From assembly GCA_002392345.1 (NCBI GenBank), contig DGGU01000055.1, positions 1 to 18,431 of the forward strand: a stretch of 18,431 nucleotides of DNA, read 5' to 3'. A program made the translations under genes and the position numbers. The stretch comes from Lachnospiraceae bacterium UBA3866. GTDB lineage: Bacteria > Bacillota > Clostridia > Lachnospirales > Lachnospiraceae. Within the stretch, counting starts at the first letter, position 1; every line of letters begins with the position of its first letter. Shown here piece by piece: positions 1 through 7,107 of this stretch. The notes under the pieces are model-generated. The model was not told the origin of the DNA. It ran no database searches and saw only the letters and a list, made by a program, of their open reading frames with translations.

Positions 1-822
1 GGAAGACTTGTTCCTCAGATCGTATATTACATATATAGTTATGCTAGACTTGTAAAGGATGACCATATAAAATTTGGCGATAAGATAAACTTCGTAGTCC
101 CAACTGGTAATTTTGGGGATATACTTGCTGGCTTCCTTGCAAAACTCCTTGGCACACCTATAGATAAATTAATCATAGCAAGCAACAGCAATAATGTCTT
201 AACTGACTTCGTAAATACAGGCGTCTATAATAAAAATAGAGAATTTTATAAAACTATCTCTCCTTCTATGGATATCCTTGTATCAAGTAATCTTGAGAGA
301 CTTCTATTCTTATTATCTGGAAATGATGCCGATTATGTAAAAAGCCTTATGGATGATCTAAATAAAAAAGGCATGTATAAGATAGACGATGGTCTCCTTT
401 CTAAAATTAGAGAAACTTTCGTTGCTTACTATGCAGATGAAAACGAATGTAAGCGTGCTATAAAAGAAGCATTCACAAAAGATAGTCGTCTCATCGACAC
501 TCACACTGCGATAGCTTATGCCTGCCTTAACAAATATTCCATCGATCACAGTCATATAACTTACGCCTTTAAGCCTTCAGTCATACTTTCAACTGCAAGC
601 CCATATAAATTTGTAAAATCAGTTCTTCCATGTGTAACTGATGTCAATATAGATAAGATTGATGACTTTGAATGTATGGAAAGACTTCATGAATTGAGTA
701 ATGAGCCAATACCAGAAGGGTTATCAGCACTTAAAGATAAGAAGATTAGATTTGACACGACACTTGATTACAATAAATGTAAGAGTTTTGTAATTGACAA
801 TATTAATAAAGGGAACCTCTAA
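1..822 (+). CDS. thrC: threonine synthase, 5'-truncated by window edge
   Basis: Threonine synthase converts O-phospho-L-homoserine to L-threonine using pyridoxal phosphate, the last step of threonine synthesis in the cytoplasm. The frame is open from base 1, giving 273 C-terminal residues; the start and the PLP-binding lysine lie upstream of the window. The visible part begins GRLVPQIVYYIYSY, typical of the E. coli/yeast-type (longer) threonine synthases, followed by VPTGNFGDILAGF, the glycine-rich loop that holds the PLP phosphate, and IIASNSNNVLTDF. The next gene is homoserine kinase, which makes its substrate, so the pair is a thr operon. Family assignment is secure; full length cannot be judged. 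Confidence 0.95.
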   Translation, partial: GRLVPQIVYYIYSYARLVKDDHIKFGDKINFVVPTGNFGDILAGFLAKLLGTPIDKLIIASNSNNVLTDFVNTGVYNKNREFYKTISPSMDILVSSNLERLLFLLSGNDADYVKSLMDDLNKKGMYKIDDGLLSKIRETFVAYYADENECKRAIKEAFTKDSRLIDTHTAIAYACLNKYSIDHSHITYAFKPSVILSTASPYKFVKSVLPCVTDVNIDKIDDFECMERLHELSNEPIPEGLSALKDKKIRFDTTLDYNKCKSFVIDNINKGNL

Positions 823-876
823 AAAGGAGCATTTTTGAAAGCTTGCTTTCATAAAATGCGACGAATTTAAGGTTCC
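812..876 (+). repeat. nested stem-loop at the thrC stop codon
   Basis: An outer arm GGAACCT (812-818, overlapping the last thrC codons) pairs with AGGTTCC (870-876). Inside it, 829-841 pairs with 846-859 around a CTTG loop, with one bulged base. No T-tract follows, so it is not an obvious intrinsic terminator. A Shine-Dalgarno-like AAGGAG at 824-829 precedes a tiny possible frame, TTG at 835 to TAA at 868-870 (11 codons); it has no threonine codons and is not a convincing leader peptide. The element may be a dispersed palindromic repeat or an mRNA processing/stability structure. Confidence 0.6.
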
Positions 877-880
877 AGCT

Positions 881-919
881 GGGCACACACTCGAAAAACG
901 GAGTTTTTCGAGGTGCCCT
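881..919 (+). repeat. strong hairpin between thrC and thrB
   Basis: GGGCAC (881-886) pairs with GTGCCC (914-919), and inside it CTCGAAAAA pairs with TTTTTCGAG around CGGAG, with a three-base ACA bulge on the left side. It sits just before the thrB ribosome binding site and has no trailing T-run. It follows the stem-loop at 812-876 directly, so the whole thrC-thrB spacer is folded sequence. Function unknown. Confidence 0.7.
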
Positions 920-928
920 AAATTATAT

Positions 929-934
929 GAAGGA
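929..934 (+). promoter_or_regulatory. ribosome binding site deciding the thrB start
   Basis: GAAGGA lies four bases before the ATG at 939. It overlaps the upstream in-frame ATG at 927, which has no ribosome binding site of its own, so it favours the start at 939. Confidence 0.6.
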
Positions 935-938
935 TAAT

Positions 939-1793
939 ATGATTAAAATTAAAATTCCTGCAACTTCAGCAAATCTCGGTCCAGGCTTCGATTGCCTCGG
1001 CATATCATATACACTTTGCAATGTGTATAAAGTCAAGAAAGCAAAATCAATGCTTATAGAAGGTTGCAACAAAAAATACACCACTAAAAGTAATGTATTT
1101 AACCGAGCATTCCAAAAAACTATGAAAATGCTAGGCAAAAAAGGCTCTTTCCATGTCTACTATGAAGAAACCATCCCTGCATCAAGGGGTCTTGGAAGTT
1201 CTGCAAGTGTCATAGTTGCAGGATGTATGGCTGCGAATAGACTTTATGGTGGCTTACGCAAATTAAATAAAGACGAGATATTCAACATTGCTGCAAATGT
1301 AGAGGGACATCCAGACAATGTTGCGCCTGCAATCTATGGCGGCCTCACAGTAACAGCTAAACTAACAGACAAAAGTTATCATTGTAGCAAATATAGAGTA
1401 TCACATAAACTTCACTTTACTATACTGATACCAGATTTTAAAACTTCTACAGAAAAATCAAGAAAGGTTCTACCAAACAAATACAAAAAAGAAGATGTTA
1501 TAAGCACCATCTCGCACAGCATTCTTATGGTAGATGCATTACAAACTGGAAATATGAAACTATTAAAGAACATTTCAAAAGATTATGTTCACGAGCCATA
1601 TAGAAAAAAGCTAATTAGGGATTATGACTATATAAAGAAAACTATTGAGAAAAACTATGACGCTGTAGTATTAATTTCTGGTTCAGGCCCATCACTACTT
1701 GTAATATCAAAGGATAGGCACCTACATAAGAAAATAAAACTAACTAACACTAAAGCAAATTGGGAAATAAAACCTTTGAAAATAAAACAGTAA
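939..1793 (+). CDS. thrB: homoserine kinase (GHMP family)
   Basis: Homoserine kinase phosphorylates L-homoserine with ATP to O-phosphohomoserine, the substrate of ThrC. The protein opens MIKIKIPATSANLGPGFDCLG, the family's N-terminal signature, carries the GHMP ATP-binding loop PASRGLGSSASVIVAG around residues 80-95, the VEGHPDNVAPAIYGGL segment, and a C-terminal ISGSGPSLL motif. The in-frame ATG at 927 is less likely as start: GAAGGA at 929-934 is positioned for the ATG at 939, and homologues begin with MIKI-like sequence. This gives 284 residues, slightly shorter than the usual 290-310. An intrinsic terminator follows at 1827-1858. Confidence 0.95.
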   Translation: MIKIKIPATSANLGPGFDCLGISYTLCNVYKVKKAKSMLIEGCNKKYTTKSNVFNRAFQKTMKMLGKKGSFHVYYEETIPASRGLGSSASVIVAGCMAANRLYGGLRKLNKDEIFNIAANVEGHPDNVAPAIYGGLTVTAKLTDKSYHCSKYRVSHKLHFTILIPDFKTSTEKSRKVLPNKYKKEDVISTISHSILMVDALQTGNMKLLKNISKDYVHEPYRKKLIRDYDYIKKTIEKNYDAVVLISGSGPSLLVISKDRHLHKKIKLTNTKANWEIKPLKIKQ

Positions 1794-1812
1794 TCCATAT
1801 GAGCGAAAAACT

Positions 1813-2712
1813 CTACTTTATCACATAAGTGTTCTCATAAGAGAGCACTTCTTTTTTTACATTCAATGCCTCTATCCACTCTCTTGTCACTTTACCGCCA
1901 TCACTATTATATATCTTTTCAGTAGTTGGCCATATGACAATCTCTGGAGCTACTGCCTTATACACTTCTTCTCCAACTCCACCTCTACCATGATGCGCCA
2001 TCACAACTATATCTGATTTTAGGCTCACTCCTCTATCTGCTAATATCTTTTCCCCACCAGCATATGCGAGGTCGCCAAATACTATCATCGTCTTATCACC
2101 AATGTAAGCTTTATACACCATAGATGAGTTATTTGGTCCGTCTTCGTCAAGTAGATATAGATCATTCATCACTTCTACTTTCACGCCATCTACTTCTATC
2201 ATATCTTTCATCTTAATATCATCATGGATTATAGTTCCCCTACTCTTAGCTTCACCAAATGCCGCAAGCAATATATCAACTATCCCCGCATCGACACCTT
2301 CAAACTTATAATAGTAATCAAAGTCTGCAAAATTATAATATAGATTTTCTATCTTTATGTCCTTATGATTTTCTATAATTTCATATATGGCTCCGACATG
2401 ATCATCATGTATATGTGATAGAAACCATGCGCTTACCTTTCCACCATTTCTTTTAATAAACTTATATAAGAATTCTACATCTCCTTTTCTACCACCATCA
2501 AAGATTATAAGGTCGTTATTATTCGTTTTGATAATTGCATTAAGCGACTGAGCGATAGTTTGATTTTGAAGTATCCATACTTCTTCGCCATTAAAGTAAT
2601 TGTCAAGAACGACTTCATAAGCAAAATTATCGTTTGTGTTTATAATATTGCAAGCAAAAAGATTGATTAAAATTATAATCGCTAAAATTATCAATTTAAT
2701 TTTTTTCTTCAT
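1813..2712 (-). CDS. metallo-beta-lactamase-fold lipoprotein (ComEC-like/phosphorylcholine-esterase-like hydrolase)
   Basis: Predicted surface-anchored metal-dependent hydrolase. From the ATG at 2712 the protein (299 residues) starts MKKKIKLII, then a hydrophobic stretch and the lipobox LFAC with the lipidated Cys at residue 21. The MBL domain follows: FDGGRKGD near residue 75, the metal motif SHIHDDH (His100, His102, Asp104, His105), NNSSMVYK, IVFGDLAYAGGEKIL (metal-binding Asp) and MAHHGRGG (third metal site). This layout matches soluble ComEC/Rec2-like MBL proteins and also the catalytic module of pneumococcal Pce, a zinc phosphorylcholine esterase. The frame can extend to a GTG at 2727 that overlaps the stop of the licC/licA gene (TAGTG), but MKKK at 2712 gives a normal signal peptide; neither start has a strong ribosome binding site, suggesting translational coupling. 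The tie to phosphocholine metabolism is inferred from context; substrate unproven. Confidence 0.85.
   Translation of the reverse strand: MKKKIKLIILAIIILINLFACNIINTNDNFAYEVVLDNYFNGEEVWILQNQTIAQSLNAIIKTNNNDLIIFDGGRKGDVEFLYKFIKRNGGKVSAWFLSHIHDDHVGAIYEIIENHKDIKIENLYYNFADFDYYYKFEGVDAGIVDILLAAFGEAKSRGTIIHDDIKMKDMIEVDGVKVEVMNDLYLLDEDGPNNSSMVYKAYIGDKTMIVFGDLAYAGGEKILADRGVSLKSDIVVMAHHGRGGVGEEVYKAVAPEIVIWPTTEKIYNSDGGKVTREWIEALNVKKEVLSYENTYVIK
1827..1858 (+). terminator. intrinsic terminator of the thr operon, inside a convergent coding sequence
   Basis: AAGTGTTCTC (1827-1836) pairs with GAGAGCACTT (1841-1850) around ATAA: ten pairs including one G-U. It is followed by C and seven Ts (1852-1858). It lies 33 bases beyond the thrB stop and within the last codons of the convergent lipoprotein gene, so those codons also encode a terminator on the opposite strand. 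Confidence 0.85.
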
Positions 2713-2726
2713 ATATATCACAGCCA

Positions 2727-4529
2727 CTACGAATTTTTAAGAATTTTATAGTAATCCTTAAAGAGCCGGTATCCCTTCATACCATAATTTCCATAATCTA
2801 TACCTGATAGTTCACTTCGGACTATAGCCCAGACTGCATTATAAAGCCCTGATAAAGCTGTATAGGCCATGAGAATATATCTTGCTTTCTCATCGTTTTC
2901 TGGTAACAAGCCTTTGACTTCAACCTTTACATTAGCTTCTTTGTAATACTTATATAAAGAAAGTGTCTTTTCTAAGTCAAACTGCACATAGGCAGCAAAA
3001 AGTGCTATATCTGTAAGTGGATCTGCCATGCCACCATACTCAAAATCTATAAGTTTATACTTGCCGTTAACTATTAGCACATTGTCAGGATTTGCATCAC
3101 CATGACATAAAACCTTAGGCCTATTCTCGTTCTTCAATAATTTTCTAAGCTTTTTTGCATTATCTAACACTTCTTCAAAATCTTCATATGGCACATATAG
3201 ATTCTTTTCTCTTATAAGATCAGTATATATTTTTATCATATCATTAATATCAGCACTCGCTTTGACCTTCAGACCAAAATTATGAAAACTCTTATAAAGC
3301 GCCATGCATTTCTTTAGTTCTTCTTTATTCTCGACATTGACAGTCCTTGCATCACTAAAATATTTTGCGATCTTATATCCATTATCCTTATTAAAGTATA
3401 TAACCTCTTCAGTGATATTTTTATCAGCAAGTTTCTTCAATATCTCACCTTCTGCTTTTCTGTTTATGAAAAATGAAGAATCTTCACCAGGAATTCTTGC
3501 GACATACTCTATATTGTCATAGAAAAATCTATAGGAATGATTAGTCATACCTTCTTTAATACAATTTATATCTTTAATTTCTGTGTCTTTAATGCCAAAT
3601 ATCCTCGCAACAAATGATATAGCTTCCGAACCATATTCACCGGTATCATTGTTAAATGCTTTCAAGTCATCAAGGTTATCCACCTCATAGATAGTTCCTG
3701 CTTCAACTTTATATAGAGATAACTTTGGTAAATTTTTAAGTTCAGCTCTAACAACATCTTCCCAATAAAAATTATCTGTGGATGTCTTCTTATAATACTC
3801 ATCAATTAGTGGAAGCAGTGTATCAAGGTATTCTTTAGTTAAAAATGCTGGACCTACCAAACAGTAATCGTTCTTACCACCGACTATAAACTCTCTTATC
3901 TCATTTTTATTATTTAGGTCGCATCTCCATTCATTCTTACAATCTTCATAGAACTCACCGATATAATATGGGTCTATCTCATATTTATGGTAGATATTTC
4001 TAGTCATATATACATCAGCAACGCAGACATAGACATTCTTCCCTTTAATATAATTTCTTGCATGATACAAAGTAGATAAAGTATTTTTATATTTATAGTC
4101 AGGATTGTATACAAGTTTTACATTATACTTGTCTATAAGGTAGTCAAACTTCTCTTTCATGTATCCTACCATTATAACTATGTTATTAATGCCAGCAGAT
4201 TTTAATTGCTCTATCTGTCTTTCTATCATCCGCTCACCTTTTAATTTTATAAAACACTTAGGTGTATCATAAGTAAGCGGAGCAAGTCTCAGTCCCATAC
4301 CGCAAGCAAGGATCAGCGCCATGTCAACTTTATGACTCTTAACTTCCTTTACCCCCTTGTCTGTAAGCTTATATGATTTGCTATCAAAGTCAATATAATC
4401 TTCATCCTTTAATTCTCTTATGATTGAATTAACTTTGCCAAGCGAAATCATAAGGCCACTCGCTATGTCCCTTTGGCTTATGCTCGGATCTTCATATACA
4501 TTTCTCATTATTAAAAACTTTGTATTCAT
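2727..4529 (-). CDS. winged-helix / phosphocholine cytidylyltransferase (LicC-like) / choline kinase (LicA-like) fusion
   Basis: A 600-residue three-domain protein. Residues 1-65 look like a winged helix-turn-helix (SQRDIASGLMISLGKVNSII, then the wing ending KLTDKGVKEV). Residues 69-295 are a nucleotidyltransferase: ALILACGMGLRLAPLTYDTPK is the sugar-nucleotide/CTP-binding signature, and VADVY at about 170-174 supplies metal-binding Asp. Residues 305-600 are a choline/ethanolamine-kinase fold: GMTNHSYRF, then the catalytic loop HGDANPDN (His476, Asp478, Asn483) and metal-binding DFE at 495-497. Known LicA phosphorylates choline and LicC makes CDP-choline, feeding phosphocholine onto cell-surface polymers. 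The next gene, an MBL lipoprotein, is coupled to it, and two BCCT carriers lie nearby. The winged helix could be a choline-linked regulator or only a folded appendage; the sequence does not decide. Confidence 0.88.
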   Translation of the reverse strand: MNTKFLIMRNVYEDPSISQRDIASGLMISLGKVNSIIRELKDEDYIDFDSKSYKLTDKGVKEVKSHKVDMALILACGMGLRLAPLTYDTPKCFIKLKGERMIERQIEQLKSAGINNIVIMVGYMKEKFDYLIDKYNVKLVYNPDYKYKNTLSTLYHARNYIKGKNVYVCVADVYMTRNIYHKYEIDPYYIGEFYEDCKNEWRCDLNNKNEIREFIVGGKNDYCLVGPAFLTKEYLDTLLPLIDEYYKKTSTDNFYWEDVVRAELKNLPKLSLYKVEAGTIYEVDNLDDLKAFNNDTGEYGSEAISFVARIFGIKDTEIKDINCIKEGMTNHSYRFFYDNIEYVARIPGEDSSFFINRKAEGEILKKLADKNITEEVIYFNKDNGYKIAKYFSDARTVNVENKEELKKCMALYKSFHNFGLKVKASADINDMIKIYTDLIREKNLYVPYEDFEEVLDNAKKLRKLLKNENRPKVLCHGDANPDNVLIVNGKYKLIDFEYGGMADPLTDIALFAAYVQFDLEKTLSLYKYYKEANVKVEVKGLLPENDEKARYILMAYTALSGLYNAVWAIVRSELSGIDYGNYGMKGYRLFKDYYKILKNS

Positions 4530-4567
4530 GCGATTTTGACTTTTAATTAATAAAGCTTTTTATTATT

Positions 4568-4596
4568 ATTTTACTTTACATTAATACATTATGCAA
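4568..4596 (-). promoter_or_regulatory. possible weak sigma-A promoter for the licC/licA fusion gene
   Basis: On the minus strand TTGCAT (4596-4591), a 17-base spacer and TAAAAT (4573-4568) resemble -35 and -10 boxes. The -35 box matches the consensus at only three of six bases and overlaps the last codons of the upstream gene. Transcription would start near 4561, leaving a leader of about 30 bases. The rest of the 59-base gap is almost pure A/T, with no clear ribosome binding site before the ATG at 4529. Confidence 0.3.
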
Positions 4597-5971
4597 GTTT
4601 TATTAAATTCTCAATAACCTTAAATCCATAATATGGTGAAGGCAAAACAACAATGCCCAATTCGGTAAGTTTATCAATAATTTTCTGATTTCTTGTATTA
4701 GACATAAAAGACAATATAAATATTGGTTTTATTTTGTCTTTTAATATTTCCTTAGTTCTTTTTATGGCTTCTATCATATAATATATACAGGGATCATCTA
4801 TATGATTGAGTAAGGTATATCCTATCACCACCATATCAATATCATCCTGCACCATTATGCTCTCAAGAGTATTAGAAAACTTTTCCACATCATATGAGAG
4901 AGAAACCGTCATATCAAGCGGATTTGATATATTTGCATATTCAGGCAGTTTTTCTTTAAGCTCACCCGTGACCTTTTCATTAAAACTTGGAAAATTAAAT
5001 GCAAATTTATATGACACTTCCCCAACAATTGCTGCTTCACCACCAGATAAATTAATGGAAGCTATTCTATTGCCGTGCGGGAGCCTATCATAACAAGATA
5101 CACATGAAATTGTGTATATAAATTCCTCTAAATCCATGCATCTTATAACACTATATTGTGTAATCAGCTTATTAAACTCTTCATCGGTAAATTTCTCATC
5201 GCTACCAGTATGAATTTTTGTAATTATTTTTGTTCGATCATTAGATCCAGACTTAATAAGAACTACCTGTTTCCTTTTATTATATGCGTTTTTAATTGCT
5301 TTTTCAAACTCCGCTAAGTCTTTTATTCCATCAATATATAATCCTATCACTTTTGTATCCTTATCTTCAACAAGAAAATTAATTATATCGTGTATTTTTA
5401 AACCATTCGCATTACCACAAGAAATATTATATGAAAATTTTGGATACTGATTATCAATTAGAGAAAGAGCAATCATTCCACTCTGTGATACTATACCAAT
5501 ATTACCTCTTCGCTCTCTTTTTTCCGACAAAAAAGCAAATGCATTTATGCCGTTTATATAATTTGAAAACCCAGCGCAATTGGGCCCAAGGATAGTAATA
5601 TCAAGTTCATCTGCAATTTTATACATTTCTTTTTCAAGCAATGTATCTTCTAATTTCCCAGTTTCACTAAACCCACTTGCAAATACTACTGCGGCTTTTG
5701 CGCCTTTTTCTTTGCCCTCTTTCAAAACATTAATTACCAACTTTTTATTAACTGAAATAATTAAAAGATCTATGTCAACTGGAATGTCTTTTATACTATG
5801 ATAACAGATTTTCCCAAATAACATATCTCTTTTAGGATTAACATAATAGACTCTATTATCATCATCAATGTCATTTTTCAAATTTTTACAAACTGCGCCG
5901 CCAAATCCCTCTGACTCATTTGCACCTATTACTGCTATAGTTCTAGGATTAAACAATTCTTTAAAATTCAT
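4589..5971 (-). CDS. ADP-forming acyl-CoA synthetase alpha-type subunit
   Basis: Related to the alpha subunit of acetate-CoA ligase (ADP-forming), which converts acyl-CoA, ADP and phosphate to acid, CoA and ATP. The 460 residues match the length of separate archaeal alpha subunits. An N-terminal CoA-binding Rossmann domain (FNPRTIAVIGANESEGFGG, later ILGPNCAGF at about 128-135) is followed by two succinyl-CoA-ligase-like domains: GNIGIVSQSGMIALSL (156-171), the phosphohistidine-type motif KIHTGS with His254, and NLSGGEAAIVGE plus ISNPLDMT (about 307-355). The ATP-grasp beta domain present in fused (~700 residue) enzymes is absent, and no beta gene is in the window. The gene starts 18 bases after the oxidoreductase gamma gene with an AGAGGA-type ribosome binding site. 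It may finish the oxidoreductase pathway with ATP formation if a beta subunit exists elsewhere; otherwise it may be only a CoA- or acyl-CoA-binding partner. Confidence 0.85.
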   Translation of the reverse strand: MNFKELFNPRTIAVIGANESEGFGGAVCKNLKNDIDDDNRVYYVNPKRDMLFGKICYHSIKDIPVDIDLLIISVNKKLVINVLKEGKEKGAKAAVVFASGFSETGKLEDTLLEKEMYKIADELDITILGPNCAGFSNYINGINAFAFLSEKRERRGNIGIVSQSGMIALSLIDNQYPKFSYNISCGNANGLKIHDIINFLVEDKDTKVIGLYIDGIKDLAEFEKAIKNAYNKRKQVVLIKSGSNDRTKIITKIHTGSDEKFTDEEFNKLITQYSVIRCMDLEEFIYTISCVSCYDRLPHGNRIASINLSGGEAAIVGEVSYKFAFNFPSFNEKVTGELKEKLPEYANISNPLDMTVSLSYDVEKFSNTLESIMVQDDIDMVVIGYTLLNHIDDPCIYYMIEAIKRTKEILKDKIKPIFILSFMSNTRNQKIIDKLTELGIVVLPSPYYGFKVIENLIKLA

Positions 5972-5989
5972 AAAACAAAATCCTCTTTC

Positions 5990-6463
5990 CTAAATATCAT
6001 TATATATATTAATTTTATTATTATAAACTGTTTCTTTCTTAAACTTCTCTTTGATAGCTTCTATTATCTCGCCATCAGTAAATAACATTGATTGCTTGAC
6101 ATATTTTTTTAAAATTAAAATATTAAAATTCTTTCTGATGTCTATATCTATATATTTTTTTAATTCCATTTCATCAATTTGATAATATTTTGAATTCTCA
6201 CTAGCATATTTCTTATATTTATCAAAAAACTTGTCGCTTAATAATATAATATCATTTGGTGAATTGATAGTAGGGTTTAGTACATCTCTACCCGATGTAT
6301 CTATTTTCACAACACACCCAGATTCTCCTCCTCTCATCTGCGATCCATAAAATGGATAAAATGAAGCGCCATAATTTTTATTTTTGGCTGCATATAAGAG
6401 AATCTCCCCCACAGTTAGTGCTCCTTGCCCGCCAATCCCTATTATCAATATCTCTCTAAGCAT
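5990..6463 (-). CDS. 2-oxoacid:ferredoxin oxidoreductase, gamma subunit
   Basis: Gamma subunit of a CoA-dependent 2-oxoacid:acceptor oxidoreductase, the part that helps bind CoA. It begins MLREILIIGIGGQGALTVGEIL, the family's glycine-rich start, then SFYPFYGSQMRGGESGCVVKI at about 34-54, the conserved YGxxxRGG segment. At 157 residues it is shorter than most gamma subunits (about 180-190), with a lysine- and asparagine-rich C-terminus. It overlaps the beta gene by eight bases, so the two are translationally coupled. It is the most A/T-rich gene of the cluster by eye. Confidence 0.9.
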   Translation of the reverse strand: MLREILIIGIGGQGALTVGEILLYAAKNKNYGASFYPFYGSQMRGGESGCVVKIDTSGRDVLNPTINSPNDIILLSDKFFDKYKKYASENSKYYQIDEMELKKYIDIDIRKNFNILILKKYVKQSMLFTDGEIIEAIKEKFKKETVYNNKINIYNDI

Positions 6464-7106
6464 TTACAAATTCCCCTATTTTATATACTTTTGTTATTTT
6501 TTCATTAATCATGTTTGCAGCATCCTTTGGGGATAATTTATAATTTGTGGGGCATGGTGACAATAATTCCACCAAACTGAACCCACCCTTTTCCATATAT
6601 TTATCAAATGCAGTAGAAATATATTGTTTTGCAATATTAATATTTTCTTTATCAGATAATGCTGCACGAGCAAGATAAGTTATAGAAAAGTTTGAAATAA
6701 TCTCCTCAATCTTAAATCCTAGATTAGAAGAATCAATGTACGTTGGGGCTACTTGCCCACCTGTCATTGAGTAAAGGCCATTATTTATAACGATAGTCAA
6801 AGCATCATCATTTCTTCTAGCCGAGTGAATCATCTCCTCAATCCCTATGGAATATGCAGCGCCATCACCCATATAAGAAATAACCACATTATCTTTTTTC
6901 ATCTCTTTATAACCTTTCGTAACATCAAGCACACGTCCGTGTGCGCACATAATAGAATCATACTCTACAAAATCTATCAGTAATGAGCAGCACGCAACAT
7001 CTAGCGCAAGAATTGTTTTTTCTTTTATTTTCTTTTCTTGTATAATCTCGTCTAATAACATCATTGCGCTTCGATGTCCGCATCCTTCGCATAGCAGATC
7101 ATACAT
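6456..7106 (-). CDS. 2-oxoacid:ferredoxin oxidoreductase, beta subunit (TPP-binding)
   Basis: Carries the thiamine diphosphate site and one [4Fe-4S] cluster of a KorAB/VorBA-type enzyme. CEGCGH at residues 6-11 (CxxC), a further Cys in VACCSLL near 39-40 and a late Cys in LLSPCPTNYKL near 190 are the expected cluster ligands. The TPP motif runs from GDGAAYSIG to VINNGLYSMTGGQ (about 80-117). At 216 residues it is compact but keeps all motifs seen in two- and three-subunit oxidoreductases. It begins one base after the alpha stop codon, with AGAGGAG inside the alpha gene as ribosome binding site. The 2-oxoacid used (2-oxoglutarate, branched-chain 2-oxoacid or other) cannot be read from sequence. 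Confidence 0.92.
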   Translation of the reverse strand: MYDLLCEGCGHRSAMMLLDEIIQEKKIKEKTILALDVACCSLLIDFVEYDSIMCAHGRVLDVTKGYKEMKKDNVVISYMGDGAAYSIGIEEMIHSARRNDDALTIVINNGLYSMTGGQVAPTYIDSSNLGFKIEEIISNFSITYLARAALSDKENINIAKQYISTAFDKYMEKGGFSLVELLSPCPTNYKLSPKDAANMINEKITKVYKIGEFVNA

Positions 7107-7107
7107 A

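Noticed and set aside
1813..2712. Competence protein ComEC or a true beta-lactamase
   Set aside because: There are no multi-pass membrane segments as in ComEC. A lipoprotein signal with a ComEC-like soluble MBL domain, coupled to LicC/LicA, fits a surface hydrolase better than DNA uptake or antibiotic resistance.
4551..4567. Intrinsic terminator after the acyl-CoA synthetase gene
   Set aside because: The only dyad (AATAAA/TTTATT) is short and purely A/T, with no GC stem or proper T-tract, so read-through into the LicC/LicA gene is likely.
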